In this document: positions 49,568 to 59,537 of the stretch, piece after piece
How positions within the stretch are numbered: the first letter of the stretch is position 1
Layout of the letters: each line of letters opens with the position of its first letter
Assembly: GCF_000499845.2 (NCBI RefSeq)
Contig: NC_023758.2
Span: forward strand, 5,751,080 to 5,815,079
Length of the DNA stretch: 64,000 bases
From: Phaseolus vulgaris
Taxonomy: Eukaryota > Streptophyta > Magnoliopsida > Fabales > Fabaceae
Direction of reading: 5' to 3'
Translations under genes and position numbers: made by a program
Notes under the pieces: model-generated
Database searches by the model: none
What the model was told of the DNA's origin: nothing
What the model saw: only the letters and a program-made list of their open reading frames with translations

Positions 49568-49586
49568 AGGCGCCCACCGTGGGGCC
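49568..49586 (+). other. RT-G primer-binding region
   Basis: AGGCGCCCACCGTGGGGCC, differing only in the first base from the RT-B and RT-D sites, two bases after the LTR end. Confidence 0.78.
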
Positions 49587-49975
49587 GTGTAAAACCTGTT
49601 CCCATCCACAACGTGAGTTCTTGGAGGTTTTCTTAGTTTTCTGCGTGGTTGTGTGCTGGTGCAACCATCGTTCGCTGTTCGTTTGAGATTTGTTCGGTGT
49701 TTTCGCATTTTCCACCGTTCGTTTGGATTTTTATTCGGTGAAGTGAGGTTTTCTGCTGTTTACGCGTGATTTGTTTGGTGGAGTTTGAGTTCCTTCGCTC
49801 GTTTGGTTATCCGTGGGAGAAGCGGTGGTTTCTGGTGGAGTTGCAGGTTTCTTTGGAGGTTCGCGGTGTTCTTGAGTTTCTTGCAGAGTTTCGCGCAGTT
49901 TTTTCCGATTGATCGCTGAATCGATCGTAGCTGAAGTAAGTGTTGTTCGCTGCATTCTGTGATTCGCCAAGTTTC
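49587..49975 (+). other. RT-G leader
   Basis: About 390 bases of GT-rich leader before the first in-frame ATG. Repeated TTCGTTTG/GTTCGGTG phrases occur, but no recognised signal. Confidence 0.55.
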
Positions 49976-52900
49976 ATGAGAAAAATGAGAAGCAATCGTT
50001 CAAGTCCAGTTGCGCCCGTCGCTGCTGAAGGCGCCGCCGCCATGACCATGGCGCAGATGGTAGAGATTATGCGCTCGTTGCAGGCAACTGTGGAAGCCTC
50101 GCGCATAGAACAGGCGAGAATGCATGAGGACCTGGCCGCCTCTCGGGCCAGGAATGATGAGCTTAGCAAGGTGACGGAGGAGCTGCGTCAAGCTCTTCAG
50201 GAGCAGCAAGGGCGTTCTATTGCTGAAGAGGTCGCGCCGTCGTCGCCACCTCGTGTTTTTCCTATGCCTTTCGATCAGGCGATTACTGACACGCCTATTC
50301 CTGCGAGTGTGGTTCCTGTTAAGGCTGTTTTCACCAGCGTGGAGGATCCTGAGGCTCATCTCACCACGTTCCATACGCAGATGATGTTGTCAGGAGGATC
50401 AGACGTCGTGTATTGCAAGATGTTTGTGAGCACGCTCCAGAGAACGGCGCTGGAATGGTTTGTGAGCCTGCCTAACGGTCACATAACCAGTTTTCAGCAG
50501 TTCTCGAAGATTTTCGTCGAGCAGTACATCGTGAATAAGGCACCGCCCAGGGTGTCTTACGACCTGTTTGATATAAGGCAGTATCAGGGAGAGTTCCTCA
50601 GGAACTACCTAAATCGCTTTGGGGCGCAAATGGTCAGATCGCCGGCCAAAGATGAAGAAATGCTAGTCTATGCATTTAAGAAGGGCGTGCTGCCGGGACC
50701 ATTCTGCGAGGCGTTGATCAGGGCACACCCCGCCACGTTCGCTGAGGTCAGGCGACTTGCGGTGGCCCACATCGCCGACGAGAGCGAAGTTGCCGAGAAG
50801 AGAGGGAGCGTGGCCCCCACTAGGCCACGCGCCCAGACTAGGATCCAGCCGCAGAGGGTGCTGGAGACAGCGGCGGCCAGAAGGGATCAGAGGACTCGCC
50901 ATCCTTATGATCCAAGGAAGAACAAGGGCAGGGGCCAAGGACGCCAGCAACCAGCACGCCGGGAATACAATCGCCCGCCTAAGCACAAGTTTGTCATGGG
51001 ATTGGCGGATCTGATCGCCATTCCCAATATATCCGCTAGGTTGAAGGCGCCAGAAAAGGTGGGCGACAAGGTGCTGGGACCAAAGCCAGACGCCTGGTGT
51101 GAGTTCCACCAGGGCTTTGGCCATACAGTGGACTCGTGCTTAGCATTAGGATACCAGCTCGACGATCTGGTTAAGAGCGGGTTCCTAAACGACTATTTGC
51201 TGGATAGAAGGACGGGGGGCGCGTCGAGCTCCCAACCAGCAGGTGCTGAGGCTCAGCAGCACGAGATGCCCACGCATGGAGAAATCCACACCATTGCAGG
51301 GGGTTTCTCAGGAGGTGGATGCACCGCATCGCAGAGGAAGAGGTACGCGAGGTCTGTGATGACGGTGGATATGTTTGAAGACCACTCGCCAGAAGTGGAT
51401 ATTACATTCACCAAGCAAGATCTCCGGGATGTTGTGCCTCATGACAACGATCCCATAGTAATTTCGCTGATAACAGCAGGAAGAAAGGTCCACAGGGTGC
51501 TAATGGACCAAGGAAGCTCGGCAGATGTGATGTTTTGGCCGACTTTCACGCAGTTGGAGCTGCCCCTTGACCAGTTGAGGCCCTATGGAGGGTGTTTGTA
51601 TGGTTTCGCTGGTGACCAGGTGGAGGTCAGGGGGTACATAGAATTGAGGACAACGTTCAAGCTGGGAAAGATCTTCAAGCTGGGAAGATCCCTGGAGGTT
51701 GAGCTCCAGGACCAGATCGCCAAGGTGATTGAGCGGCAACTGGACGCGTTTGCATGGTCCGCTTCGGACATGCCCGGGATCGATCCCGACTTCTTATGCC
51801 ATCATCTGGCGATGGACAACTTGGTGAGACCAGTGCGACAAAGAAGAAGAAAGTTCAACGAGGAGAGGAGGCAGGCGATCAGGGACGAAACACAGAAACT
51901 CCTCGCTGCAGGCCACATCAGGGAAGTCCAGTACCCTGAATGGCTGGCAAATGTCGTGCTGGTGAAGAAGAGTAATGGGAAATGGCGCATGTGCGTCGAT
52001 TTCACTGACCTGAACAAGGCTTGCCCAAAGGATTCATATCCTTTACCAAGCATAGACGCCCTGGTAGATAGTGCCGCAGGGTGTAAGCTGTTGAGCTTCC
52101 TGAATGCCTTCTCGGGGTATAATCAGATCAAGATGCATCCCATGGATGAAGAGAAGACAGCCTTCATGACGGAGAGATCGTGCTACTGCTACAAGGTGAT
52201 GCCGTTTGGGCTGAAGAACGCGGGGGCCACGTACCAGAGGCTCATGGATCGAGTACTTGCACCGATGCTGGGAAGGAACGTGCAAGCGTACGTCGATGAC
52301 ATGGTCGTGACCTCGCCGGAAAAAAGCAAGCACGTTGCAGACTTGGAGGAATTGTTCACGACGATCGCCAAGTTCAAATTAAAGCTTAATCCAGAGAAAT
52401 GCATTTTCGGCGTGGAGGCTGGAAAGTTTTTGGGTTTCCTCCTGACTGAAAGAGGCATAGAGGCCAACCCTGATAAGTGTGCCGCCATCTTGGCGATGAG
52501 GAGCCCAGCTACGGTGAAGGAAGTTCAACAGCTAACAGGTCGGATGGCAGCCCTGTCTCGCTTCGTGTCAGCTAGCGGAGAAAAGGGTCATCCCTATTTT
52601 CAGTGCTTGAGGCGCAATAACAAGTTTGCTTGGACGAAGGAGTGCGAGGAAGCCTTCGTCAAGCTGAAGGAATATCTGGCGAGCCCGCCGGTCTTGTGCA
52701 AACCGCTGGTGGGAACCCCTCTCAGGTTGTATTTTGCTGTAACTGAAAGGGCGGTGAGTGCGGTGCTCGCCCAGGATCAGGATCAGGCTCAGAAGCCTAT
52801 TTATTTTGTGAGTAAGGTGTTGCAGGGCCCCGAAACGAGATATCAGGCCCTGGAAAAGGCTGCGCTGGCTGTGGTATTTTCGGCAAGGAGGTTGCGCCAC

Positions 52901-54946
52901 TATTTCCATAGCTTCACCATACTGGTGATGACTGACCTGCCCATCCAGAAGGTCTTGAAGAAGCCTGACGTTGCAGGAAGGATGGTGAAGTGGGCAGTAG
53001 AATTGTCAGAGTTTGATATTAAGTATGAGCCCCGAGGCCCGATCAAGGGACAAATCTTTGCAGATTTCGTGGTCGAGCTCTCATCGGAGGCGACACGAGT
53101 TGAAGGGGACGACTTCCGTTGGGTACTCTCGGTGGATGGATCGTCGAACCAGCAGGGTAGCGGTGCTGGAGTCATTTTGGAAGGACCCAACGGCGTGCTG
53201 ATCGAACAATCTTTGAGATTTGCCTTCAAAGCCAGTAACAATCAAGCAGAATATGAGGCGCTGATCGCCGGGATTTTGCTGGCCAAAGAGATGGGAGCCA
53301 GGGTGCTAATGGCTAAGAGTGACTCGCTGCTAGTCACAGGGCAAGTAACAGGCGAGTTCCAGGCTAAAGATCCACAAATGGCGGCTTATTTGGAGTATGT
53401 GCAGGAATTGAAGAGTTCCTTTGCCTCCTTTGAAGTGGTGCATGTGCCCAGAAAGCAGAATGCCCGAGCTGACTTGCTAGCTAAGCTCGCCAGTTCAGGC
53501 AAGGGGGGTAGACAGAGGACGGTGATTCAAGAAACTCTGAAGACGCCGAGAGCATTTGTGGCAGATCACCTGGTTCCTCAGATAAGCAAGTCGACGGAGA
53601 AAGCAGCGAGAAGTCATAAGTCCCTGACGCAAGAAACTTTGAGATCGCCAAGAATTAGAGCATGTCGAGGAGAGAAGGTGAACATGACGCAGGTTTGCGC
53701 TATCCATGAGCCAGACACCTGGATAACACAGTACAAGCGATGCCTGGCAGATGGCCTTCTCCCACTGGATCCGACAGAGGCTAGGAAGGTAAAGAAAAAT
53801 TCTAGCAAGTACACATTGATTGATGGCGATCTGTACAGGTTTGGGTTCACTCACCCACTCCTGGAATGCGTACACGGCGAGAAGTGCACGAGAATCATGG
53901 CAGAGCTCCACGAAGGTATATGCGGAAGCCACGTCGGGGGTCGAGCTCTGGCCGCGAGGACTCTCCGTGCAGGGTACTACTGGCCATCGATGAGAGAAGA
54001 CTGCAAGAAGTATGCCCAATGTTGCAAACAATGCCAACAGCACGCCGATTGGCACAAGGCGCCTCCCGAGGAGTTGAAGTCGATCTACAGCCCTTGGCCG
54101 TTTCATACTTGGGGAATCGACATCCTGGGACCATTTCCGCTGGCGATCAGGCAGATGAAGTACTTGGTGGTGGCGATTGAGTATTTCACCAAGTGGATCG
54201 AAGCAGAACCAGTGGCCCAGATCACCGCACACAAGATCGAAGGTTTCGTGTGGAAGAATATTGTGTGCCGGTTTGGTGTGCCTAAGCGCCTGGTGTCGGA
54301 CAATGGGACTCAGTTTGCAAGCCACCTGTTGAACAAGCTTTGCGAGGGGGTGGGGATTCAACAAGTGTTTGCATCCGTCGAGCACCCTCAGACAAATGGC
54401 CAGGTGGAGTCAGCTAATCGGGTGTTGCTGAGAGGTTTGAAGAGAAGGCTAGAGAAAGCCAAAGGAAGCTGGGCTGAGGAGGTACCCCGTATAGTCTGGG
54501 CGTACCACACCACTGAGCAGTCAGGAACCCATGAGACCCCGTTCAGTTTGGTCTATGGATGCGACGCAATGATTCCAGTGGAGATCCAGGAGAGCTCGCC
54601 GAGATTCCAGAACTTCGTAGAGGAAGACTCGAATGAAGAGAGAAGGCTGAACCTGGATCTACTGGATGAGGTCAGGGAAGAGGCGAGATTGAAGGCTGAA
54701 GCGGTGAAGAGAAGGATTGAACGAAGATATAACTCGAAGGTGATGCCGAGACAGTTCAGAGAAGGCGACCTGGTGATGAGGAAAGCCCACCAGTACGAGA
54801 TGGAGAATAAACTGTCGCCCAAGTGGACTGGACCGTTCAGAATAACCGAGGCGCTCGGGAACGACGCCTACCGCTTAGAGACATTGGAAGGAGGGGCGAT
54901 TCCTCGCACTTGGAACGCCACGCACCTCAAGTTATATTACAGTTGA
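49976..54946 (+). CDS. gag-pol: RT-G gag-pol polyprotein, open but lacking the protease-RT linker
   Basis: I choose ATG 49976 (MRKMRSNRSSP); the frame is open upstream but without an earlier ATG. The 1656-residue product has an N-terminal coiled-coil gag region, gag domain (about 120-260), Cys/His cluster WCEFHQGFGHTVDSC (about 375) and protease-like VLMDQGSSADVMFW (about 507). RT (about 655-830) has KWRMCVDFTDLNKACPKD and YVDD (about 770). RNase H 1 is at about 915-1035, and a second archaeal-type RNase H starts at SVDGSSNQQGSGAG (about 1050). The integrase has zinc residues from HEGICGSH (about 1311) and D, D, E in WGIDILGPF, VSDNGTQF and NGQVESAN. It ends LKLYYS. Between DQGSS and DMPG only about 90 residues remain, versus about 225 in RT-D, so much of the protease and linker is deleted in frame. 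It would act in cytoplasmic particles and the nucleus. Confidence 0.92.
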   Translation: MRKMRSNRSSPVAPVAAEGAAAMTMAQMVEIMRSLQATVEASRIEQARMHEDLAASRARNDELSKVTEELRQALQEQQGRSIAEEVAPSSPPRVFPMPFDQAITDTPIPASVVPVKAVFTSVEDPEAHLTTFHTQMMLSGGSDVVYCKMFVSTLQRTALEWFVSLPNGHITSFQQFSKIFVEQYIVNKAPPRVSYDLFDIRQYQGEFLRNYLNRFGAQMVRSPAKDEEMLVYAFKKGVLPGPFCEALIRAHPATFAEVRRLAVAHIADESEVAEKRGSVAPTRPRAQTRIQPQRVLETAAARRDQRTRHPYDPRKNKGRGQGRQQPARREYNRPPKHKFVMGLADLIAIPNISARLKAPEKVGDKVLGPKPDAWCEFHQGFGHTVDSCLALGYQLDDLVKSGFLNDYLLDRRTGGASSSQPAGAEAQQHEMPTHGEIHTIAGGFSGGGCTASQRKRYARSVMTVDMFEDHSPEVDITFTKQDLRDVVPHDNDPIVISLITAGRKVHRVLMDQGSSADVMFWPTFTQLELPLDQLRPYGGCLYGFAGDQVEVRGYIELRTTFKLGKIFKLGRSLEVELQDQIAKVIERQLDAFAWSASDMPGIDPDFLCHHLAMDNLVRPVRQRRRKFNEERRQAIRDETQKLLAAGHIREVQYPEWLANVVLVKKSNGKWRMCVDFTDLNKACPKDSYPLPSIDALVDSAAGCKLLSFLNAFSGYNQIKMHPMDEEKTAFMTERSCYCYKVMPFGLKNAGATYQRLMDRVLAPMLGRNVQAYVDDMVVTSPEKSKHVADLEELFTTIAKFKLKLNPEKCIFGVEAGKFLGFLLTERGIEANPDKCAAILAMRSPATVKEVQQLTGRMAALSRFVSASGEKGHPYFQCLRRNNKFAWTKECEEAFVKLKEYLASPPVLCKPLVGTPLRLYFAVTERAVSAVLAQDQDQAQKPIYFVSKVLQGPETRYQALEKAALAVVFSARRLRHYFHSFTILVMTDLPIQKVLKKPDVAGRMVKWAVELSEFDIKYEPRGPIKGQIFADFVVELSSEATRVEGDDFRWVLSVDGSSNQQGSGAGVILEGPNGVLIEQSLRFAFKASNNQAEYEALIAGILLAKEMGARVLMAKSDSLLVTGQVTGEFQAKDPQMAAYLEYVQELKSSFASFEVVHVPRKQNARADLLAKLASSGKGGRQRTVIQETLKTPRAFVADHLVPQISKSTEKAARSHKSLTQETLRSPRIRACRGEKVNMTQVCAIHEPDTWITQYKRCLADGLLPLDPTEARKVKKNSSKYTLIDGDLYRFGFTHPLLECVHGEKCTRIMAELHEGICGSHVGGRALAARTLRAGYYWPSMREDCKKYAQCCKQCQQHADWHKAPPEELKSIYSPWPFHTWGIDILGPFPLAIRQMKYLVVAIEYFTKWIEAEPVAQITAHKIEGFVWKNIVCRFGVPKRLVSDNGTQFASHLLNKLCEGVGIQQVFASVEHPQTNGQVESANRVLLRGLKRRLEKAKGSWAEEVPRIVWAYHTTEQSGTHETPFSLVYGCDAMIPVEIQESSPRFQNFVEEDSNEERRLNLDLLDEVREEARLKAEAVKRRIERRYNSKVMPRQFREGDLVMRKAHQYEMENKLSPKWTGPFRITEALGNDAYRLETLEGGAIPRTWNATHLKLYYS

Positions 54947-55026
54947 GAACTTTGTAAGTAAAGATAAACACGAAGTTACATTACAATGTCTCTGTTAAAA
55001 CAGTTTGAAGGGGGCACTCTTTTTTC

Positions 55027-55040
55027 CCTAAGGAGGGTTT
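55027..55040 (+). other. Post-pol motif CCTAAGGAGGGTTT in RT-G
   Basis: Identical to 30012-30025 in RT-D and likewise just after pol, followed by AATGAGGC. Confidence 0.6.
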
Positions 55041-55189
55041 TTAATGAGGCCACCCAATAAAGAGAAGTTTTCAAAGTACAAGTTGTTTTAGATTGCGTGC
55101 CTGTTGTTTTCAGAAAGTTTTGAAGAAAGACCTTGTCACTTGTATGTGGCTTAAGGCAAGTTAAAGATATATTGCATGCTTTCTAAAGA

Positions 55190-55420
55190 GTTTTAAGTCC
55201 TCATCGTCTTTCGGCGATCGGAGGCACCAGTTAAAAGTTTTAAGTCCTCATCGTCTTTCGGCGATCGGAGGCACCAGTTAAAAGTTTTAAGTCCTCATCG
55301 TCTTTCGGCGATCGGAGGCACCAGTTAAAGTTTTAAGTACTCATCGTCTTTCGGCGATTGGAGGCACAAGTTAAAGTTAAAGTCCTCATCGTCTTTCGGC
55401 GATCGGAGACACTAGCTAAA
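55190..55420 (+). repeat. 47-bp tandem array in RT-G, five units
   Basis: Units begin at 55191 and 55238 and so on, each with TCCTCATCGTCTTTCGGCGA. The segment CCTCATCG...CGATCGGAGG in each unit can pair as a bulged hairpin. Confidence 0.93.
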
Positions 55421-55735
55421 AGACCTCAACGCCCTCGCGCGTTCTGAGGCAAGATAAAGACCTCCTCGCCGTCGAGCGAGCGCAGGCGAGGAAGAGTGAA
55501 AAGTCCTCAGTGTTTCTGGGGGCGAGAAGATGTAACCCCTGGGGCAATGTAGAGGCACCAGTGAAAAGTCCTCAGTGTTTCTGGGGGCGAGAAGATGTAA
55601 TCCCCGGAGCAATGCAGAGGCAAGTAAAAGACCTTCTCGCCTATGAGCGAGTTCAGGCGAGCTAAAGACCTTCTCGCCGATGAGCGAGTTCAGGCAAGGT
55701 AAAATCCTTCTCGTCTCGAACGAGTTCAGGTATGG
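55421..55735 (+). repeat. Further hairpin repeats in RT-G (about 64-bp x2 and 37-bp x3)
   Basis: 55421-55496 holds two single units with CCTC...GAGG-type stems (CCTCAACGC with GCGCGTTCTGAGG; CCTCGCC with GGCGAGG). 55497-55624 has two units starting AGTCCTCAGTGTTTCTGGGG and closing GAGGC. 55625-55733 has three units with CTCGCC...GGCGAG or CTCGTC...GAACGAG stems. Confidence 0.82.
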
Positions 55736-56332
55736 TGTTGAGGGTGGACGAAGTTTGGAAGGTGGTTGAGGTAGGTTCGAAGAGAACGCCTAGCCACCCG
55801 GTCTTTTGTTCTGAAGTTCAGGAAGGTAGAGAAGGATCCGAAAGGCGCCTCTACCCCCAGATAAAAGAACAATGGCCAAGGCATGAAGCCGAAAAGGAGC
55901 TGATATTGCCAAGAGTCTTTGGCGACCAGGAAAAGTTCAAACAGTGGCGAGAAAGTTAAAGACCCGTTTTGATGAAACAAATCGGGTGAAGAAATGTTTT
56001 AAGCCAGTGGTTGAGTTAAAGTTCGTTGCTTGAAGAGTGATTTTGCACTAAGGTTAACTACCTTAAGATTACAAGTTGTTAATATGATTATTATTCGAAG
56101 TTGAAATGGTTCGAAACAGTTAAGTACAAGATCGTGCCTACGAAATTACTAAGTCATTTCTCTAAAGTAAATTGCGCAAGGGAAGTTGAAGCAGGCAAAG
56201 AAGTTACAGGAAGAAATACAAAGGCAATTTCATTAAGTAAATATCAGTTCGGGGTACGTAAACAAAAAAAGAAGAAAGTTCATTACAAAATGCAAAGAAA
56301 AAGCATAAAGATGGTGGATGAGGGGAAATTGA

Positions 56333-59014
56333 TCAGTCTTCGGCGGGAACCACTTTCCCATCCACCACCTCATTGTTGAGGGATACCATGCTGAGATCCA
56401 GATCGGGGAACAAGCAGGCGAACTGTTCCCGTGCAGCTTCGAATCCAGCAGCCAGAATTTGGGCAGAACTCAGATTAAGCTCTTCAATCTGTTTCTTGAG
56501 TTCTTCAGTTTGTTCTTTCAGCCCCTTGTTCTGCTGCTCCAGCTCTTCTACTTGCTTCTTGAGTTTTTCGTTGACTTCTTGAGCCTGGAGAAGGTCTTCA
56601 GCAACCTTCTTGGATTCTGCTTGCACTTGGCCCAATTCAACAGCGATCTTCCCCTTCTCCTTGTTGGCCTCGGCAAGCTCAGCCATGGCGTCGTCCCTCG
56701 CCTTTTCCACCTTTCCCAGGAAGATCTCCCGATCAGCGGACCTCTGCTCCAGTTTCTTCACCTTGGCGGTGTCAGTTTTTATTAGGGCCTCTAAGTCAGC
56801 CACCTTAACGCGATAAGGCACAATCTTGCTTTCCAGCTCAATCTTCTCTTGAGCCAGAAGCTGCACCTTGTGGCGAAGATCGGTGGCCTCCTTGCACGCC
56901 AACCGGAGCTCGGTGCTCATTGCATCTTCTACTCGGGAGTGTTCAATCTCCGCGAGTGTCAGATTGAAGGACAACTTCTCCACCTCAACCCTCATAGTGC
57001 TGTTCTCAGTTCGAAGGTTGAAGAGGTCATCCTGGAGCTTCCTGGTGGAGCTCTCCACAGCTCTAGTTATAATGATGGGGAAGTCTTCAGCTTGGCAGAG
57101 AAAGGCTCCCACATCCTTGTGACCTCAAGAGGGAGGTTTGCTGCTTGTAGAGGCACCGGGAGGGCCTGTTGTTGGCTTTCGCCGCCACCTTCTTTAGTTG
57201 GTTCTTCAGTAGGCGCTTCTGGGCGTGGTGGCGACGTCGGGGATTCGGTAATCAGAATTGGAGAGGTATGGGCAACCTCATCCCCGATTGGAGCAATATC
57301 TGCGGCTGAGGCATTTGAAGGAGGACCCCCTCCAGCTGATACATATGGCGTGGAGGCGCTCGGGGGGTCCTCCATGAAGTTTGGCTTGGGAGCCTCAACC
57401 GCAGGTGGCGCAGTTGCCAGTGGAATTGCTTGGACTGGTGAGGCAGGAGCTGGTGGAGATGGCAGTGTTGGGGGTGGAGCAGGCGTGGATGGCGGTGTTG
57501 ATGTTGGAAGAGGGGGTGGTGCAGATGGTGAAGAAGGTGCCACCCTCTTCCTCTTCGTAACAAGGCCATCTTCAGTGGCCTCGTCGTCTTCCTCCTCTTC
57601 CTCATGGGCTACCTGGGGGGTTTTCCTCTTGGGTCTTTTGAGGGCAAGTTTCTTGCGTTGAGCGGCGGGTTGGACATCGGAAGGAGCTGGGCCCTTGGGT
57701 GGCGATCGGCCCTGTGCGGCGGCGATCTCCACCACAGAATTTGGCACTGTTTGGGAACCCGTTGCCAACCCGTGGGTTCGGGCGAGCGCCCTTAATTCAG
57801 CAAGCTTGCCCTGGCCCAACATATTATCTGCATAGAGCAAGAATGCAAGGGTTAGTTCAGAAGGAAAATGAATGCATAAGGCAATACGCAGCAAAGCAGA
57901 TAAAGGGTGCAGAAAAATAAAACCAAAGTCTTGCGCACAACGCACAAGACGCCCAGAAACAGTTAACAGGAGTAAGTATTAGAACAAGAATTTAAACGCT
58001 CTAACCTATTCGAATTTCGAGTTGGTCCTCGAAGAACTCGAAGCAGATAAGTGTGGTGGCGAGGAAGGTGATGTTGGCGTCTGCCACACTCTTCCAGAAA
58101 AAACAGAGATCTTTGTCCAAAGCGCCCATGCTATCAGGACTTCTGGGTCTCCTGAAGCAGTTTTTGGACTCTTTGTTCCCCTTGTTTACCCAATACAAGG
58201 GGAAACCGTCGAGCAAGGAAGCGTCTTTGTCATTGGGACGCACCTGGACGAATTTGCCCTTCCAGTCTTTATAGGATTGCTGGAAGATGGAGAGGATCGA
58301 CCTCCCAACAATCCCATTCAAGCTTACCCACAGGCAGTCTCCTGGGTGCTTGGCTTCGAAGAGAAATAAGAAGACATCCACCGATGCTGGCAACCCCAGG
58401 TGGTCGCACATGACTTGGAATGCTCGCACGAACGCCCAGCTGTTGGGATGAAGCTGGGCGGCGGCGATGTTGAGCTCGGTGAGAAGCTCCCTCTCAAAGC
58501 GAGTGAAGGGAAACCTGAGTTTCACCTTCTTGAATAGGGTTGTGTAGACGAAACAGAAGGCTCCACCGGTGTTTGCCTTGTCGTCAGCACAAACTGGCAG
58601 GCTAGGGGGGCAAGGTAGCACTGTCATCTTCTCATCGTGCTCCTTGTGGAATGATTGGTGAGGCTCATCCCCCTTCGTCAATCGCAGAACTGCCCCAGCA
58701 GTGTTCACAGAAGATGTTTCCCCCAACAGGGTCGAGTTGGCCCAGGGGTATAGTTTTTTGAAGTCTGGTGGGGGGACGGAGGCTCCTCCGGTGACAGGCG
58801 GAGTAGCCTGGGCCAGGTTGGGGCGGGAAGGTGCAGGCCTCTCAGCCTGAGAAGACGAAGCGCCACGTACTCGCAGTGGGTCGTGTGCTTGTGAATAGGG
58901 GTTTCGTGATGAAGGAGGAGGATTTGGGGTGATCTTTGAGCGAGTCATTGTTGAAGCTGCAAAGGAAGAAGAAAAGGAAAAATGATCAGGGTTCACAGAG
59001 GCTGACTCGATCAT
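56333..59014 (-). pseudogene. RT-G antisense gene: Transposase_28-like N-terminus, Pro-rich middle, coiled coil; one frameshift
   Basis: Starts at ATG 59014 (MIESASVNPDHF). Exon 1 (59014-58006) contains a basic, Pro-rich N-terminus and RFPFTRFERELLTELNI, AAAQLHPNSWAFVRAFQ and MCDHLGLPASVDVFLFLF. These match the Pfam family called putative gypsy-type transposon (Transposase_28) as I recall it. A donor ATAG|GTTAG and acceptor ATGCAG|ATAAT define an intron (58005-57828); splicing joins EIRI to DNMLGQG. Exon 2 has a long Pro/Ala-rich segment, then loses its frame at about 57095, where one base appears missing. The other register continues to 56333 as a heptad-rich Leu/Glu/Lys coiled coil of about 200 residues. 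The full product would be about 835 residues. Function is unknown. It is transcribed towards pol. Confidence 0.8.
57828..58005 (-). other. 178-bp intron of the RT-G antisense gene
   Basis: Minus strand GTTAGAG...CTATGCAG. It is T-rich, with CTAAC (a plant branch-point match) about 30 bases before the acceptor. Splicing joins the two frames in phase 1. Confidence 0.75.
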
Positions 59015-59537
59015 GAAAGAAAGGTGAAAAACGAACGAACGTAGGTTCGTTGAGACGTTGACAGAGCCCTAAGTTACGAAGAAGGAGAAATCGCAAAAAC
59101 AACCCACAACGTATGCACCAGACAGTTAAAGGATGATGCGAATCGGTTAAAATGCAGGAAAAACCAGCAGAAGAAGGAAAGGAAGTACCTTTTTATAATC
59201 AGGAAGGCGATGAAGAATGTTGGTGATTCAGAATGTTGAAGAACGCTGAGAGCTTTTTTGCATAAGAGAGTTGGAGCGTTTGAGGATACGAAGAAAAGTG
59301 ATGGAACAGTGGAGTGAAAATGGGTTTAAGGGTTTTTCGAAATGGGTTTGGGAAGCGCAAACGTTAACTGAAGGTAACCGTTGATGAAGCCACGTGTCGA
59401 ACGATGGAGAATGTTTGGTGGAGCGACAGAGGAGCAGAAAGTGCAACCGCTTGGAATTCTGCGCCAGTGCCACGTAGATGACGTGACTCTTTTAGTCTTT
59501 TCGCTAGACAAGTCTTCGCTTAAGACTGGGGGGCTTG
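59015..59537 (-). other. Region between the antisense gene and the 3' LTR of RT-G
   Basis: About 520 bases that should contain the antisense promoter and 5' UTR. No clear minus-strand TATA box. The plus-strand purine tract GACTGGGGGG (59525-59534) near the LTR is the likely plus-strand primer. Confidence 0.55.

Larger units (their letters stand above)
54947..56332 (+). other. RT-G post-pol spacer with hairpin arrays
   Basis: A non-coding spacer between pol and the antisense gene. It begins with the shared motif CCTAAGGAGGGTTT (55027-55040), then three unrelated tandem arrays (listed separately), then about 600 bases without visible structure. No protein similarity on either strand. Confidence 0.65.

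Noticed and set aside
49129..49611. 160-codon minus frame in the RT-G LTR, repeated at 59913-60374
   Set aside because: Its conservation is explained by LTR identity; no known domain.
56849..57661. 270-codon Gly-rich plus frame
   Set aside because: Complement of the Pro-rich part of the antisense gene; the minus strand has the intron and the recognisable domain.
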